Part shown: piece by piece, positions 10,348-19,243 of the stretch
How positions within the stretch are numbered: the first letter of the stretch is position 1
How the letters are laid out: every line of letters begins with the position of its first letter
Assembly (NCBI RefSeq): GCF_030812775.1
Contig: NZ_JAUSTI010000002.1
Span: 494,337 to 558,336, forward strand
Origin: Paenibacillus tundrae
GTDB lineage: Bacteria; Bacillota; Bacilli; Paenibacillales; Paenibacillaceae
Length of the DNA stretch: 64,000 nucleotides
Direction: 5' to 3'
Notes under the pieces: model-generated
The model's input: only the letters and a program-made list of their open reading frames with translations
What the model was told of the DNA's origin: nothing
The model's database searches: none
Made by a program: the position numbers and the translations under genes

Positions 10348-10810
10348 CTAATCTCCTCCTAGGCATCTTCGTGTCCAGTTATGTATTTATTTGCGTCTTT
10401 ACCCCTTCCCCCGGGCAACGCTCTAGACAACTTACGATTTATTTCGACATTACTATCAAAAATGTGAATAGAAGATTTGTATTTATTAAATATTTCACTA
10501 ATACGAAAAAAATAAAGGATTCTATAGAACCTTGCTTTTTTAAAAAGAAAATCTAAATATCCATATCATTAAACATAAATCGTTCTCAATTACGAAAATC
10601 TAAACAACTATTAAATTCATTAACATTTTAAATATATCTGTAATTCAGTCAGATGTAAGGTATTTAGAATCACTTATACCAAGCACAAAGACCTATATAC
10701 ACTCAAAAGCAAACCCTATGTGTAAATTAGCGGGTTTGCATTTCTGTGACTTTGGATTCAGATTAGAATTTCAAATTCCATCCAATTGAGATGATATCTT
10801 CATAGATGAC
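10348..10810. other. AT-rich gene-free stretch upstream of the MCP operon
   Basis: About 460 bp without a convincing gene. The 60 bp nearest the MCP start contain its Shine-Dalgarno. The only clear structure is an inverted repeat, GCAAACCC (10709-10716) with GGGTTTGC (10732-10739), followed on the minus strand by a short TTTT. It could be a weak second terminator of the gene at 10828-11526. I see no sigma-D promoter and no riboswitch that I can support. Confidence 0.4.
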
Positions 10811-10840
10811 AAAAAAATCAAACTCTTCTAAAGAGTTTGA
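10811..10840 (-). terminator. Terminator whose loop is the stop codon of the gene it ends
   Basis: The stem TCAAACTCTT/AAGAGTTTGA (10818-10827 with 10831-10840) encloses exactly the three bases of the TAG stop codon of the 10828-11526 gene. On the minus strand it runs into seven T. Confidence 0.88.
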
Positions 10841-11526
10841 TTCTCTGTTTGTTCAAACCAATGTTCCAATTCTTTTAATCGGCTCTCGATTCGCTGTGGA
10901 ATTAGTGTAAACAGCCTGTCCCATGACATGAATGTTTCCAGCTTCAAATGATATTCTTCAAACACCATGGTGGGTATAAACGATTTACTTAATAGATAAT
11001 TACGCACACGAGCATCGATCTCTGCATTCGTTTCAAAATAGTCCTGAAATAACTCATTGACTAACAAACCATCACACCCAGCCTTTGCTCCTGCTGCACT
11101 ATATAAGTCTGGCAACAACTCGAATACGACAGGTAAAGGTGAAAATGCATGCTTGCCCGGCTGTGAGTACAGTATCACCTGATTGTGCACCACATTAATT
11201 CGATCCTTCAACATGCCTCGGAGTACTTTACCATGAAAACTGGCTTCACAATCCACGACTGCGCCATCGTGACCAACATAGATCCATACATGTTCCATTT
11301 CATACAAATGTCCAATTTCATAATCCCACCAGATGGCATATTCAATAACATATTGCACAGCCTCCACGGGAAAATCAATCTCTCTTCTAAATGATGGAGA
11401 TGCCCCGGGACGTTCCAACAGTGAAATCCCTACAAAGTCAGGATAAAACGGTTCATTCAGATCAAACAGTAGAACTGGTGCATATTTCGCAGCGATTTCG
11501 AGCATTTCTGCCTCTTTCATTGCCAT
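10828..11526 (-). CDS. Conserved hypothetical protein, possibly Vps62-like
   Basis: 232 residues with no signal peptide or membrane segment. The N-terminus KYAPVLLFDLNEPFYPDFVG resembles the opening strand pattern of Vps62/DUF946-like proteins. The middle has a Trp/Tyr-rich block (YAIWWDYEIGHLYEMEHVWIYVG) followed by DCEASFHGK. I do not recognise a catalytic motif and assign no function. The start at 11524-11526 (ATG GCA ATG) has GGAGGG seven bases upstream. It is a single-gene unit closed by a terminator overlapping its stop codon. Confidence 0.75.
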   Translation of the reverse strand: MAMKEAEMLEIAAKYAPVLLFDLNEPFYPDFVGISLLERPGASPSFRREIDFPVEAVQYVIEYAIWWDYEIGHLYEMEHVWIYVGHDGAVVDCEASFHGKVLRGMLKDRINVVHNQVILYSQPGKHAFSPLPVVFELLPDLYSAAGAKAGCDGLLVNELFQDYFETNAEIDARVRNYLLSKSFIPTMVFEEYHLKLETFMSWDRLFTLIPQRIESRLKELEHWFEQTENQTL

Positions 11527-11681
11527 AGTTTAGCCCTCCACTTTCTATGTTGATTAAGTACATAGTTGGATAACAAGTGATATATGCAAACTATTCTAAC
11601 AGAGAATTATGTGCGTGTTAATGGATTTACTTAAGACCATGTATACCGTTTCTTAGCCAGCTTTACATGATAAAATACAAG

Positions 11682-11722
11682 AAAAAGACTCGTATCTGGA
11701 AGACGCTCCAGTTCACGAGTCT
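11682..11722 (-). terminator. Terminator of the cupin gene
   Basis: Imperfect stem AGACTCGT...ACGAGTCT (11686-11722) with an inner CTGGA/TCCAG pair. On the minus strand it is followed by a T-run (complement of 11682-11686). Confidence 0.85.
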
Positions 11723-11749
11723 ATGTACTACGATGCAAATATGTGAGAA

Positions 11750-12343
11750 TTACGCTTTCGATGATTCGTCTGATTTTAATGTTTTGGATGGTTGACCAGT
11801 CTGATCGTAAGCTGGCTCTATACAACCAATCGGTGGACCAAGAATTGCATCATTTTGAATGGAGGCAACAGCTTTGGCGTAGGCTTCCTCGTCGATACAA
11901 TACGCGCGATGCGCCACCTCAGGCGGTGTTGCTGCAAGGAAGTCCGCACCAAGCACAATATCAGGTGTTGGCACATCAAAAATAGTGAGCAAATGCACAT
12001 CATCTGTATCTGCCACAAACCAGTGAAACCACCCTTTGGGAAAAATCGCCACTTGCCCGGGTGTTAGATGGTAACTGATTCGTTTACGGGTAAATGGATT
12101 AAATACGGAGGTTGTTATCTCTCCACTAATTAGCACAATCATCTCTGTTGTATTCGTGTGCCAGTGGGGCTGTACAATAATACCTTTGCTCATGTGTACG
12201 TTGAAGAAACCGTTTTTAATGGTAGATAGCTGTTCTCCAAACAACTGAGTTACATAATTCCGTGGATCCCGCTTGTAGTTCAATACGGCTGTAGAATCCC
12301 CTGCTAACTGTACGTTCGGGGTCTGTAATAAAGGATCGATCAT
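11750..12343 (-). CDS. Cupin-domain protein, oxalate decarboxylase/germin-like
   Basis: 197 residues with one bicupin-like core. The metal-binding set is visible as H60-x-H62 and E67 in PHWHTNTTEMIV, and the second motif contains FPKGWFHWFV with the fourth His. No signal peptide. The closing segment LGADFLAATPPEVAHRAYCID is shared with the second cupin at 25885-26676, so the two are paralogues. Small Paenibacillus/Bacillus cupins of this type are often annotated as oxalate decarboxylase or spore/germin-like proteins; the real substrate is unknown. It appears monocistronic. Confidence 0.82.
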   Translation of the reverse strand: MIDPLLQTPNVQLAGDSTAVLNYKRDPRNYVTQLFGEQLSTIKNGFFNVHMSKGIIVQPHWHTNTTEMIVLISGEITTSVFNPFTRKRISYHLTPGQVAIFPKGWFHWFVADTDDVHLLTIFDVPTPDIVLGADFLAATPPEVAHRAYCIDEEAYAKAVASIQNDAILGPPIGCIEPAYDQTGQPSKTLKSDESSKA

Positions 12344-12464
12344 GCCGTTGCCTCCCTCTGCACATTCATCTCATTGTGTACTTTATGTTGCGTATAGCGA
12401 TTTTAAGCCTAGAAAAATGGAAAACATCCGAGTTCTAAATATTCAACCATTTGTAAATCGAAAA

Positions 12465-12488
12465 AAGTCTGGTTAATAAACCAGACTT
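12465..12488 (-). terminator. Terminator of the ankyrin gene
   Basis: Perfect 10-bp stem AAGTCTGGTT/AACCAGACTT with an AATA loop, followed by a T-run on the minus strand (complement of 12461-12466). Confidence 0.9.
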
Positions 12489-12528
12489 CGCTGAACTTCT
12501 TCTTTAGAATGGTTGAAGCTTGAATCGA

Positions 12529-13602
12529 TCAGAGCTGATTCATGTAGTTCGCAATTGAAGTTCCGGGATCAGCTAAAAATGCATCGAGCGCAGCAACATT
12601 CTCGTACTCTTGGTGTTCAATATCATAGAATCCAATACACTTCTGGCTAGGATGCCATACCATCATTAAGTGCGAGTATTGATCCAACTCAGATGAGATC
12701 CGTAGCAGCTTCTGCCTACCCATTTTCATCTCAACCGTATCTACTAGATTAAATATTTCAACATATTGAACGTTGGACTCGTTCTCAGCAATTTCAATCC
12801 GCCGTGGTGCTTCGGATAGAAAAGTGATGAATTCCTTTGGCAACTTGTATGGCTTCAACGCCAATAACTTATTGCTGAAGTCATGGAACTCCTTTGGTTC
12901 GAGAGATTTCAGATACTCGGCCATTTCTTCATTTTTTTGACTAAGCGCAATGGTATATGCCCGTTCTCCGTCCTTCTCCTGAATCGTTACATCCGCTCCC
13001 TGCTCTACCAAATATCGAAGTATACTCATGTTATTCGATCGTGCCGCTACCATGAGAGGCGTCGCTTTGTACGGATAGACCATATCTGGCTCATTATAGT
13101 TGATGTCTACCCCTTCACGCAGTAAATACTCGAGGGTCTTCATATCGTGATCAGCTACTGCTTTACGTAAAATCTTCCCACCAAATTTGCGAATATCTAA
13201 TCCGAGTTCATGAAGGAGGGGGATGTTCTTTTTGTTACCGTAATAGGCTTCATCATACGCACTTGATTTCACACGATTAAGTCCATTTAATTTCGCACCA
13301 TTCTCGTACAAATACCGAACCATCTCTTCCCCACAACATCTCACTGCCTTCAGCATCGCTGGATTATTTTTGGCATTCAGGTTAACACCGTGCGTGACCA
13401 ACAACCTGACCACTGCGGTCTGATTGCAGATTAGAGCGAGATCGAGCGGTGTCATAGCAGTATATTGACTGAGTACAATCTCAGTTTCCAGATCCATGCC
13501 CTGCTTAATAAACTCTTTTACTGCAGTAGTATCTCCTTGGTAAATCGCCAGAGCTTGATCTGGCAATGTTCTGAACGTTCCTTGATTTCCGATTTTGAAC
13601 AC
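12529..13602 (-). CDS. Ankyrin-repeat protein with a C-terminal SMI1/KNR4-like segment
   Basis: 357 residues, cytosolic. Residues ~25-235 form about six ankyrin repeats (for example TPLDLALICNQTAVVRLLVT and TPLMVAARSNNMSILRYLVE). The last ~115 residues are not ankyrin: LPKEFITFLSEAP followed by a beta-rich block ending CIGFYDIEHQEYENVAALD resembles the SUKH (SMI1/KNR4) fold. That second assignment is tentative. SUKH domains occur in immunity proteins of polymorphic toxin systems, and two more lie at 28.4-31.1 kb. The gene stands alone between a cupin gene and an MFS gene. Confidence 0.82.
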   Translation of the reverse strand: MFKIGNQGTFRTLPDQALAIYQGDTTAVKEFIKQGMDLETEIVLSQYTAMTPLDLALICNQTAVVRLLVTHGVNLNAKNNPAMLKAVRCCGEEMVRYLYENGAKLNGLNRVKSSAYDEAYYGNKKNIPLLHELGLDIRKFGGKILRKAVADHDMKTLEYLLREGVDINYNEPDMVYPYKATPLMVAARSNNMSILRYLVEQGADVTIQEKDGERAYTIALSQKNEEMAEYLKSLEPKEFHDFSNKLLALKPYKLPKEFITFLSEAPRRIEIAENESNVQYVEIFNLVDTVEMKMGRQKLLRISSELDQYSHLMMVWHPSQKCIGFYDIEHQEYENVAALDAFLADPGTSIANYMNQL

Positions 13603-13747
13603 GGGTGTAACCTCCTACAAGCGAAGTGAAATTTCCCATAATTTCTCTCACAAGTTTATCACGTTATCTCTAGTGATTGAATGGTTACACCTGATCCAAT
13701 CGAATAGTCTGCCTTTTGAGCAAACCAATAATCCATCTACGATGCCT

Positions 13748-15073
13748 TCAATCCTGCATTAAACCTACAGGCTCCGCCGGTACCGTCTCCATACCTTGCT
13801 CAAGAAGCTTAATCGGCTTCAACCGAGAAGTGATAGCAGCCATAATGACCACAGACACTCCCCCTACAATAAATAACAAAGCAATGCCTCTGCCAGGACC
13901 AACACCAATAATGGAACCTACGGTCGAAGAAAGAGCTCCCCCTTCAATAAGCAGCGGGTTGAACACGCGATCTGCCAGGAAACCAGCAAGACTATATGAA
14001 ACGATAAATCCGAGTTGGGATAGAATGCCGATTATGCCCCATACTCTGCCCTGCTTTTCATTAGCAATGTTATTACGCACCAGCACATCAGCACTCATAT
14101 TGACAAAAGGAAGGGAAGCTAAGAATAAAAATCCAGCAAAGATAATAAAAGAAAGATTCGTTGATACCCCGATGAGGGAAAACGAGATTCCTAACATAAC
14201 TAAGCCAATAACTAATACGCTCGCGTATTTCTTCGTCATTGTAAAAATACCAATACACAGGCTGCTAATCAGCATACCGATTGCACTGATGGATTGGAAC
14301 ATTCCTAGCGTCCTTGTATCTGAGAACGATAATATCATTGGACCGATGAGTGTTTCCAAGAATCCAAGATAGAACGTTACAATGGAAATAATAAAGACGA
14401 GCAGCAGTACACCCTTGTTCGTGGTTACTTCGACCCAGCCTTCGACAAAATCTGTGAACCAAGGCTTCTTCTCCCTACTCGCTCGATCCACTCTGGCACC
14501 TCTGCGAATGACAAGTACCGCTAGAATGGCGATTAAGAAGGTTAACATATTAATGACTAAAATAACTTCAATCGAAGTGATGGTAAGTAAAATGCCTGCA
14601 ATAATCGGTGATAACAAAAATTTGGAGGATTCAGCGAGTTGTAACAAGCCACTGCCCTTGGAAAATTGCTCTTTTGCCAACAGATCAGTAGCCGATGCTT
14701 TATAGGCAGGACTTTGAATAGCGGAAAATACAGAGCTGAATGCTACACCAACATAGATGTGCCATAGCTCAATACTTCCTATCAGGATCATGGTTAGAAT
14801 AAAGAGTATCCCTATCGCAGATCCTAAGTCTCCAATCATCATCATCGTACGACGATCATATCGATCTGCAAGCACACCTCCGATTGGACGCAATACGATA
14901 TTTGGTAAAAAGGTAAACAATGTAATCAGAGCTACGGCAGTCGCTGTACTCGTTTGTTCAAAAGCGTAGACACCAAGCGAAAATGCCGTTAGGCCAATGC
15001 CAATTGTCGAGATCAGCTGCCCAAACCATACAATTAGAAATTTGATAAAGGATTGATGTTCGGTGGATTCCAT
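13748..15073 (-). CDS. MFS transporter, drug-efflux type
   Basis: 441 residues with about 12 hydrophobic segments. The loop 2-3 signature is present as GGVLADRYDRRTMMM, and the protein resembles MFS_3/enterobactin-exporter-like efflux pumps. It follows the tetR gene by 15 bp on the same strand, so the regulator and pump are co-transcribed and probably autoregulated from the palindromic operator at 15748-15766. Substrate unknown; a toxic hydrophobic compound is the usual case for TetR-MFS pairs. Confidence 0.9.
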   Translation of the reverse strand: MESTEHQSFIKFLIVWFGQLISTIGIGLTAFSLGVYAFEQTSTATAVALITLFTFLPNIVLRPIGGVLADRYDRRTMMMIGDLGSAIGILFILTMILIGSIELWHIYVGVAFSSVFSAIQSPAYKASATDLLAKEQFSKGSGLLQLAESSKFLLSPIIAGILLTITSIEVILVINMLTFLIAILAVLVIRRGARVDRASREKKPWFTDFVEGWVEVTTNKGVLLLVFIISIVTFYLGFLETLIGPMILSFSDTRTLGMFQSISAIGMLISSLCIGIFTMTKKYASVLVIGLVMLGISFSLIGVSTNLSFIIFAGFLFLASLPFVNMSADVLVRNNIANEKQGRVWGIIGILSQLGFIVSYSLAGFLADRVFNPLLIEGGALSSTVGSIIGVGPGRGIALLFIVGGVSVVIMAAITSRLKPIKLLEQGMETVPAEPVGLMQD

Positions 15074-15088
15074 AGGATTACCCCTCCA

Positions 15089-15727
15089 TTAATTTGATTC
15101 ATTCGGGCGATATCTCTCGATGATATACGAGAAACTTCCTTTTTCAGCACCAAGTGTGCATTCCAGAATATACATAAACGCTTCGACTTTGCGTTGCAGT
15201 TCCTCCTCTGTCCACTGAAATATGCCTTGATCCAATAGAAACTGTGACGAGACCAGCAAAAACTCAACCACTTCTCTTGGTCTCGGTGTATGAAACACCC
15301 CTTCCCGAATGCCTTGTTCAATCACTTCTGTCAAGATCGGACTGAGCTGCAGAATCGTTTCCACCAGACTTTTCTGATGCATCTCTACGTTGTGGACTTG
15401 GTGTAATTCTTCGATGAATTGTTCCTTGTTGCCCACATCCTGTCCTTGAGCTGTAATAATGTTGAAAATCTTCGTATGTGCATCTAAAGAATCGTCTTCG
15501 GCTATTCGCTTCGCTGCATTTACACCAACAGCAATAAAGCGCATCACGATAGCATTCATAACTTCTTCCTTCGATTGAAAATAATGATAAAACGTACCTT
15601 TGGCGATCTTCACCGCCTGTAAAATATCAATGATCGTTGTTTTGGTATAGCCTTTTGAAACAAATAAAGCCTCGGCTGCATTTAATATCTCATTCCGACG
15701 TTCCTCCGGATTTTTAATGATTCTCAT
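15089..15727 (-). CDS. TetR-family repressor
   Basis: 212 residues. The N-terminal helix-turn-helix is canonical: RRNEILNAAEALFVSKGYTK, then TIIDILQAVKIAKGTFYHYF. The remaining helical domain is the ligand pocket and is not diagnostic. It is transcribed ahead of the MFS gene. A perfect palindrome, TAGACCGAC-T-GTCGGTCTA, lies 21 bp upstream of its start codon, the expected place for an autoregulatory operator. Confidence 0.93.
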   Translation of the reverse strand: MRIIKNPEERRNEILNAAEALFVSKGYTKTTIIDILQAVKIAKGTFYHYFQSKEEVMNAIVMRFIAVGVNAAKRIAEDDSLDAHTKIFNIITAQGQDVGNKEQFIEELHQVHNVEMHQKSLVETILQLSPILTEVIEQGIREGVFHTPRPREVVEFLLVSSQFLLDQGIFQWTEEELQRKVEAFMYILECTLGAEKGSFSYIIERYRPNESN

Positions 15728-15747
15728 GTGTTGACCTCCAATTGCAT

Positions 15748-15766
15748 TAGACCGACTGTCGGTCTA
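15748..15766. promoter_or_regulatory. Putative TetR operator
   Basis: A perfect 19-bp palindrome TAGACCGACTGTCGGTCTA with one central base, between the ABC ATPase gene and the tetR start. Length and symmetry are typical of TetR-family sites. Binding is inferred. Confidence 0.75.
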
Positions 15767-15788
15767 TTTTAGTCATGATTGTGCCAAT

Positions 15789-16553
15789 TTAGAACCCTTG
15801 TTCAGTGAGCCACTCAGACAACGCCATTTCTCTTGCTTTGATATCCTGCTGATTATTATATTTCCCCATATTACGCTTAGCGACGAGTCTACCATCCAGC
15901 ATAAATAATACTCTCTGAGATCTAGCTGCTACCTTAACGTCATGTGTCACAATTAAGATCGTTGTTCCAGCAGCATTAATATCGTCCAGGATATCCATGA
16001 TTTCCGCAGTTGTCCTTGAGTTTAGTGCACCTGTTGGCTCGTCGCCAAACAAAATATCTGGATTGTTAATTAACGCCCGACAGATCGAGATACGCTGCAA
16101 TTGTCCTCCCGAAGCCTGTGTAATATTATGACTAGCCAGCTCATCTACTCCCATTTGTTTCATTAATCTGAGCGCTCTAGCCTGGATGACCTCTTTACTA
16201 CTGTTCTTAGCTAAATAAGCCGATAACACAACATTGTCGAGCAAGTTCAAGTTTTTCAACAGATGACTATGCTGGAAAATGAAACCCATCTTATTCAACC
16301 GCAGCTTCGCTAATTTCTTCTCAGGTAACGCAGAGATGTTCTCTCCTGCAAAATAAACACTTCCTTCACTAACCTGATCCATACCGCTGATATTGTATAG
16401 TAGTGTAGATTTGCCAGAACCCGAAGGACCCATAATGGTGACAAACTCACCTTGTCTTACTTGCAGATTAATATCTTTAAGAATCTGGTGTTCCTCGTGC
16501 TGATGAACCGTATGCGACTTATTCACATGTCTGGCTTCCAATATCACTGTCAT
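15789..16553 (-). CDS. ABC transporter ATP-binding protein, MacB/LolD type
   Basis: 254 residues. Walker A GPSGSGKSTLLY, Q-loop (FIFQHSHLL), ABC signature (altered, ASGGQLQRISICRALI), Walker B ILFGDEPTGALN and the switch His in LIVTHD are all present. It energises the permease encoded 11 bp upstream. The ATG at 16551-16553 has AAGGAG seven bases upstream and is preferred over the ATG six bases earlier. MacB/LolD ATPases work with FtsX-type permeases in mechanical export or peptide detoxification rather than classical uptake. The next gene downstream is tetR, after the operator. Confidence 0.92.
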   Translation of the reverse strand: MTVILEARHVNKSHTVHQHEEHQILKDINLQVRQGEFVTIMGPSGSGKSTLLYNISGMDQVSEGSVYFAGENISALPEKKLAKLRLNKMGFIFQHSHLLKNLNLLDNVVLSAYLAKNSSKEVIQARALRLMKQMGVDELASHNITQASGGQLQRISICRALINNPDILFGDEPTGALNSRTTAEIMDILDDINAAGTTILIVTHDVKVAARSQRVLFMLDGRLVAKRNMGKYNNQQDIKAREMALSEWLTEQGF

Positions 16554-16564
16554 ATTCATTCTCC

Positions 16565-18901
16565 TTATTCAACAATCATTTGGACAATGCTGGCTTCTCG
16601 GATGGATTGAATACTGAGCAGAGCAGCTATGGTGATGGCACTCGCCAACAATAACGGGCATAGGATGTACGCTTGCCATGGATTGATGACAAACTCCATA
16701 TGGGAGGCTCCGAATGAGGACATAATGGCACTGATGATCCATGGCCCAGCCGTATTGGCTAGAACCGTTCCCACAAGTATCCCGATGCTTAATACGATGA
16801 GTGTAATCGTGACATATTTTAGTTTTATGTTAGAGAGAGCGAAGCCCAAGCTTCGTAAGATGGCTATATCTCCGTGATCCTTGGCAACGAGCATTCTGAG
16901 GAATAACGATGTAATGAGAATGGAGACCAACAGGGACACCATAAGTACAGCTACCGTAACTCGTTTCAACTGATCGATGGTGCCACCAAGTGTTTGATGT
17001 AAATACCCCTGCAAATCGGTGACCTTTGCGGGTGCAAATGCCTGCTCATACGAAGCGATCTTATCCGTAATCTGACTTGCATCCTTAAGATCTAAACTAA
17101 CCACGTACCAGAGCACTCGATCCTTATCATACGGCAGTAGCGCTTTTGCAGTCTTCCCGCCGTTCGTGACATCCTGGTATACTCCGCTGACAATCAGGGT
17201 TTTCTCCCGACCTGCTACCATAAGTACAAGAGAATCGCCCACCTTTTTTCCCATCTCACGACTGTTAGCATCAGATAAAGCAATTTCATGATCAGTTTTA
17301 GGTGCCGAGCCACTTAGATAAGACAAGGGAAAAATATTGAAATTTCCTGTCTCGACGCTTAAGTGGTCATAACCTCCTTCATTGTTACGTACGTTGAATT
17401 GGCTTGTTACAAGGGGTGAATATTGCAACACATCGTTGTCCGTCCGCAAATGCTCGAGTAATTCGGCATATCGCTGCTCTACATCTGCGGAATAACGTAG
17501 ATCAATACGAATGTCACTCTGGCCGACACCCATATATGAAATAAAGCTAGGTGCCCGCATGGTATTTAGGAAATTAACTGGGATAATAATCATTATTGTG
17601 CTAACTGTAAACACCAGCAGTATCAAGCGGAACATCCGTTTACGCTGAATCACATCTTGCAATGCCAAGAAAATGGGAACAGAATGTGACCACCGGCTAG
17701 TTGATAAACTTAGCTTCATTTTGGAAATATTCGTATCACCAAGGCTTCCTGACCGCAGCCCCTCAATCGCAGAGATCTGATTGAAACGACGGAGGACTAA
17801 GATGCAGCATCCTAGGACAATAGCAAAAATAGCAGCCACGGCGAATAAGGAAATTGCTTCATTCAACCATGTTGTGGGAGTTGTTCCCATGTACAGCAAG
17901 ATATTGGACGTGAACAGCCTATTCACAAATATCGAGGATAGGTAACCCACAATACATGCCAGACCCGCTATAACGACATATTTGCTTAAATATAACGTTC
18001 GAATATCACGTCCAGATATGCCGATCGCTTTCATCACGCTGATCTCCCGATAATCTTCTTCAATCGTAGCCAGCATCGTGAACCGTATACAACAGATTGC
18101 GATCACAATCAGAATTAAACTGACCATGATAATTACTGCTGCAACAACCCCGTCTGTCAGTGCATTCAGCAATTGAAACAAACCATAGGTGACTAGTGGC
18201 CCTGAATTGGGTAGACCTGCAGCTTGATAAGTTTGAATGAATTCGTTCGTTTTACTCGGATCTAGAAGTCGAAATTCAATGAGATACTCCATCTCTCCAG
18301 TACTTTGTTGAAGCATTTGAAAGTCATGAGTGCTAATCACAAACCGTTTGGAATGAATAATCGACGGATTCATCTGTGCATCTCGAACAAAATCTACGAT
18401 TCGGAAAGATCGGTTGAACGTACCGTCTTGAATAACGACATCGTCTCCAAGTTGTAGCTGTTTCTCCTGTAGGTAATACACCGGGACGGCAATCTCCCCG
18501 TCATTGACCTGAACCTTTTCATTGTTCATATTAAGTAAATAATCAAAGTCCTTATTTTGAACAACAAAATCCATATCCATAATGCTGCCCTTCTCGGACT
18601 CTACTCCAAAGTAAACATGGGAACCATCGACATTAATCATGTCTACAATCTGATATTGATCCACGAGTTCATTTGCTTGCGTCCACTCATTAACCTTGTA
18701 CCTGTCCATTTCCCCTGAATGCATCTGCACCACATGCGGAGTTTTGGATTGCGTAAATAGATGTTCAATGGAATGGGTTAACTCGATGATCATCCGGGTG
18801 CCGGAAGCGACTAATATGGCCGCCAATAGAACAAAAATAAATAAAGTCAGCGTAATTCCTATTTTTCGCCTGAATTCATTTTGCAGCATCCGTGCTAGCA
18901 T
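16565..18901 (-). CDS. ABC transporter permease with two FtsX domains
   Basis: 778 residues. One N-terminal membrane helix and a ~200-residue extracytoplasmic domain are followed by an FtsX module (residues ~255-385, about three helices). A second helix/extracytoplasmic domain and a second FtsX module (~645-778) complete it, in a duplicated LolC/MacB-like layout. Each FtsX module contains the cytosolic coupling motif (MKAIGISGRDIRTLYL; ILRSLGFALSNIKLKYVT). It partners with the ATPase immediately downstream. No adjacent two-component system of the Bce type is present. Start ATG 18899-18901; GGAG lies about 12 bases upstream. Confidence 0.9.
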   Translation of the reverse strand: MLARMLQNEFRRKIGITLTLFIFVLLAAILVASGTRMIIELTHSIEHLFTQSKTPHVVQMHSGEMDRYKVNEWTQANELVDQYQIVDMINVDGSHVYFGVESEKGSIMDMDFVVQNKDFDYLLNMNNEKVQVNDGEIAVPVYYLQEKQLQLGDDVVIQDGTFNRSFRIVDFVRDAQMNPSIIHSKRFVISTHDFQMLQQSTGEMEYLIEFRLLDPSKTNEFIQTYQAAGLPNSGPLVTYGLFQLLNALTDGVVAAVIIMVSLILIVIAICCIRFTMLATIEEDYREISVMKAIGISGRDIRTLYLSKYVVIAGLACIVGYLSSIFVNRLFTSNILLYMGTTPTTWLNEAISLFAVAAIFAIVLGCCILVLRRFNQISAIEGLRSGSLGDTNISKMKLSLSTSRWSHSVPIFLALQDVIQRKRMFRLILLVFTVSTIMIIIPVNFLNTMRAPSFISYMGVGQSDIRIDLRYSADVEQRYAELLEHLRTDNDVLQYSPLVTSQFNVRNNEGGYDHLSVETGNFNIFPLSYLSGSAPKTDHEIALSDANSREMGKKVGDSLVLMVAGREKTLIVSGVYQDVTNGGKTAKALLPYDKDRVLWYVVSLDLKDASQITDKIASYEQAFAPAKVTDLQGYLHQTLGGTIDQLKRVTVAVLMVSLLVSILITSLFLRMLVAKDHGDIAILRSLGFALSNIKLKYVTITLIVLSIGILVGTVLANTAGPWIISAIMSSFGASHMEFVINPWQAYILCPLLLASAITIAALLSIQSIREASIVQMIVE

Positions 18902-19243
18902 GATTGTTCATTTCTCCTTTGCCTGATTTCACGTAGATACTCGTTTGGGGCATAATATGTAACTTCTACGTTTATTCGCTGAACCACCCCATTCCATTTG
19001 TCGTTATTTTCCAGTGTATCAATAAGAAGGAGAATTGAAATCAGTCTCCAGTCTAGGTTGATGATCATGCCTGAGGATGGCGATGCATTGAATCGTGGGC
19101 GATCAGCTGAAGTTTAACTTGGTGATGCTGTGCGTTGAAAAGGCTCTCTCTATTGAGCTTCGCTTCAATCCTATGCTAAGATAATGGACATTCCTATTCG
19201 ACATCATTAATTATGACTAAAACTAAGCGATAGAGAGGACACT
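18902..19243. other. Gene-free divergent intergenic region
   Basis: 342 bp between the ABC permease (minus) and a serine hydrolase (plus). A candidate sigma-A promoter for the plus gene is TTGAGC (19153-19158), an 18-bp spacer, and TAAGAT (19177-19182). Nothing else was identified. Confidence 0.4.

Noticed and set aside
10348..10420. GACGCAAA in the MCP leader as part of a c-di-GMP-I (GEMM) riboswitch
   Set aside because: The short motif is present, but I could not build the flanking stems or the expected GG-rich 3' part, so chance is more likely.
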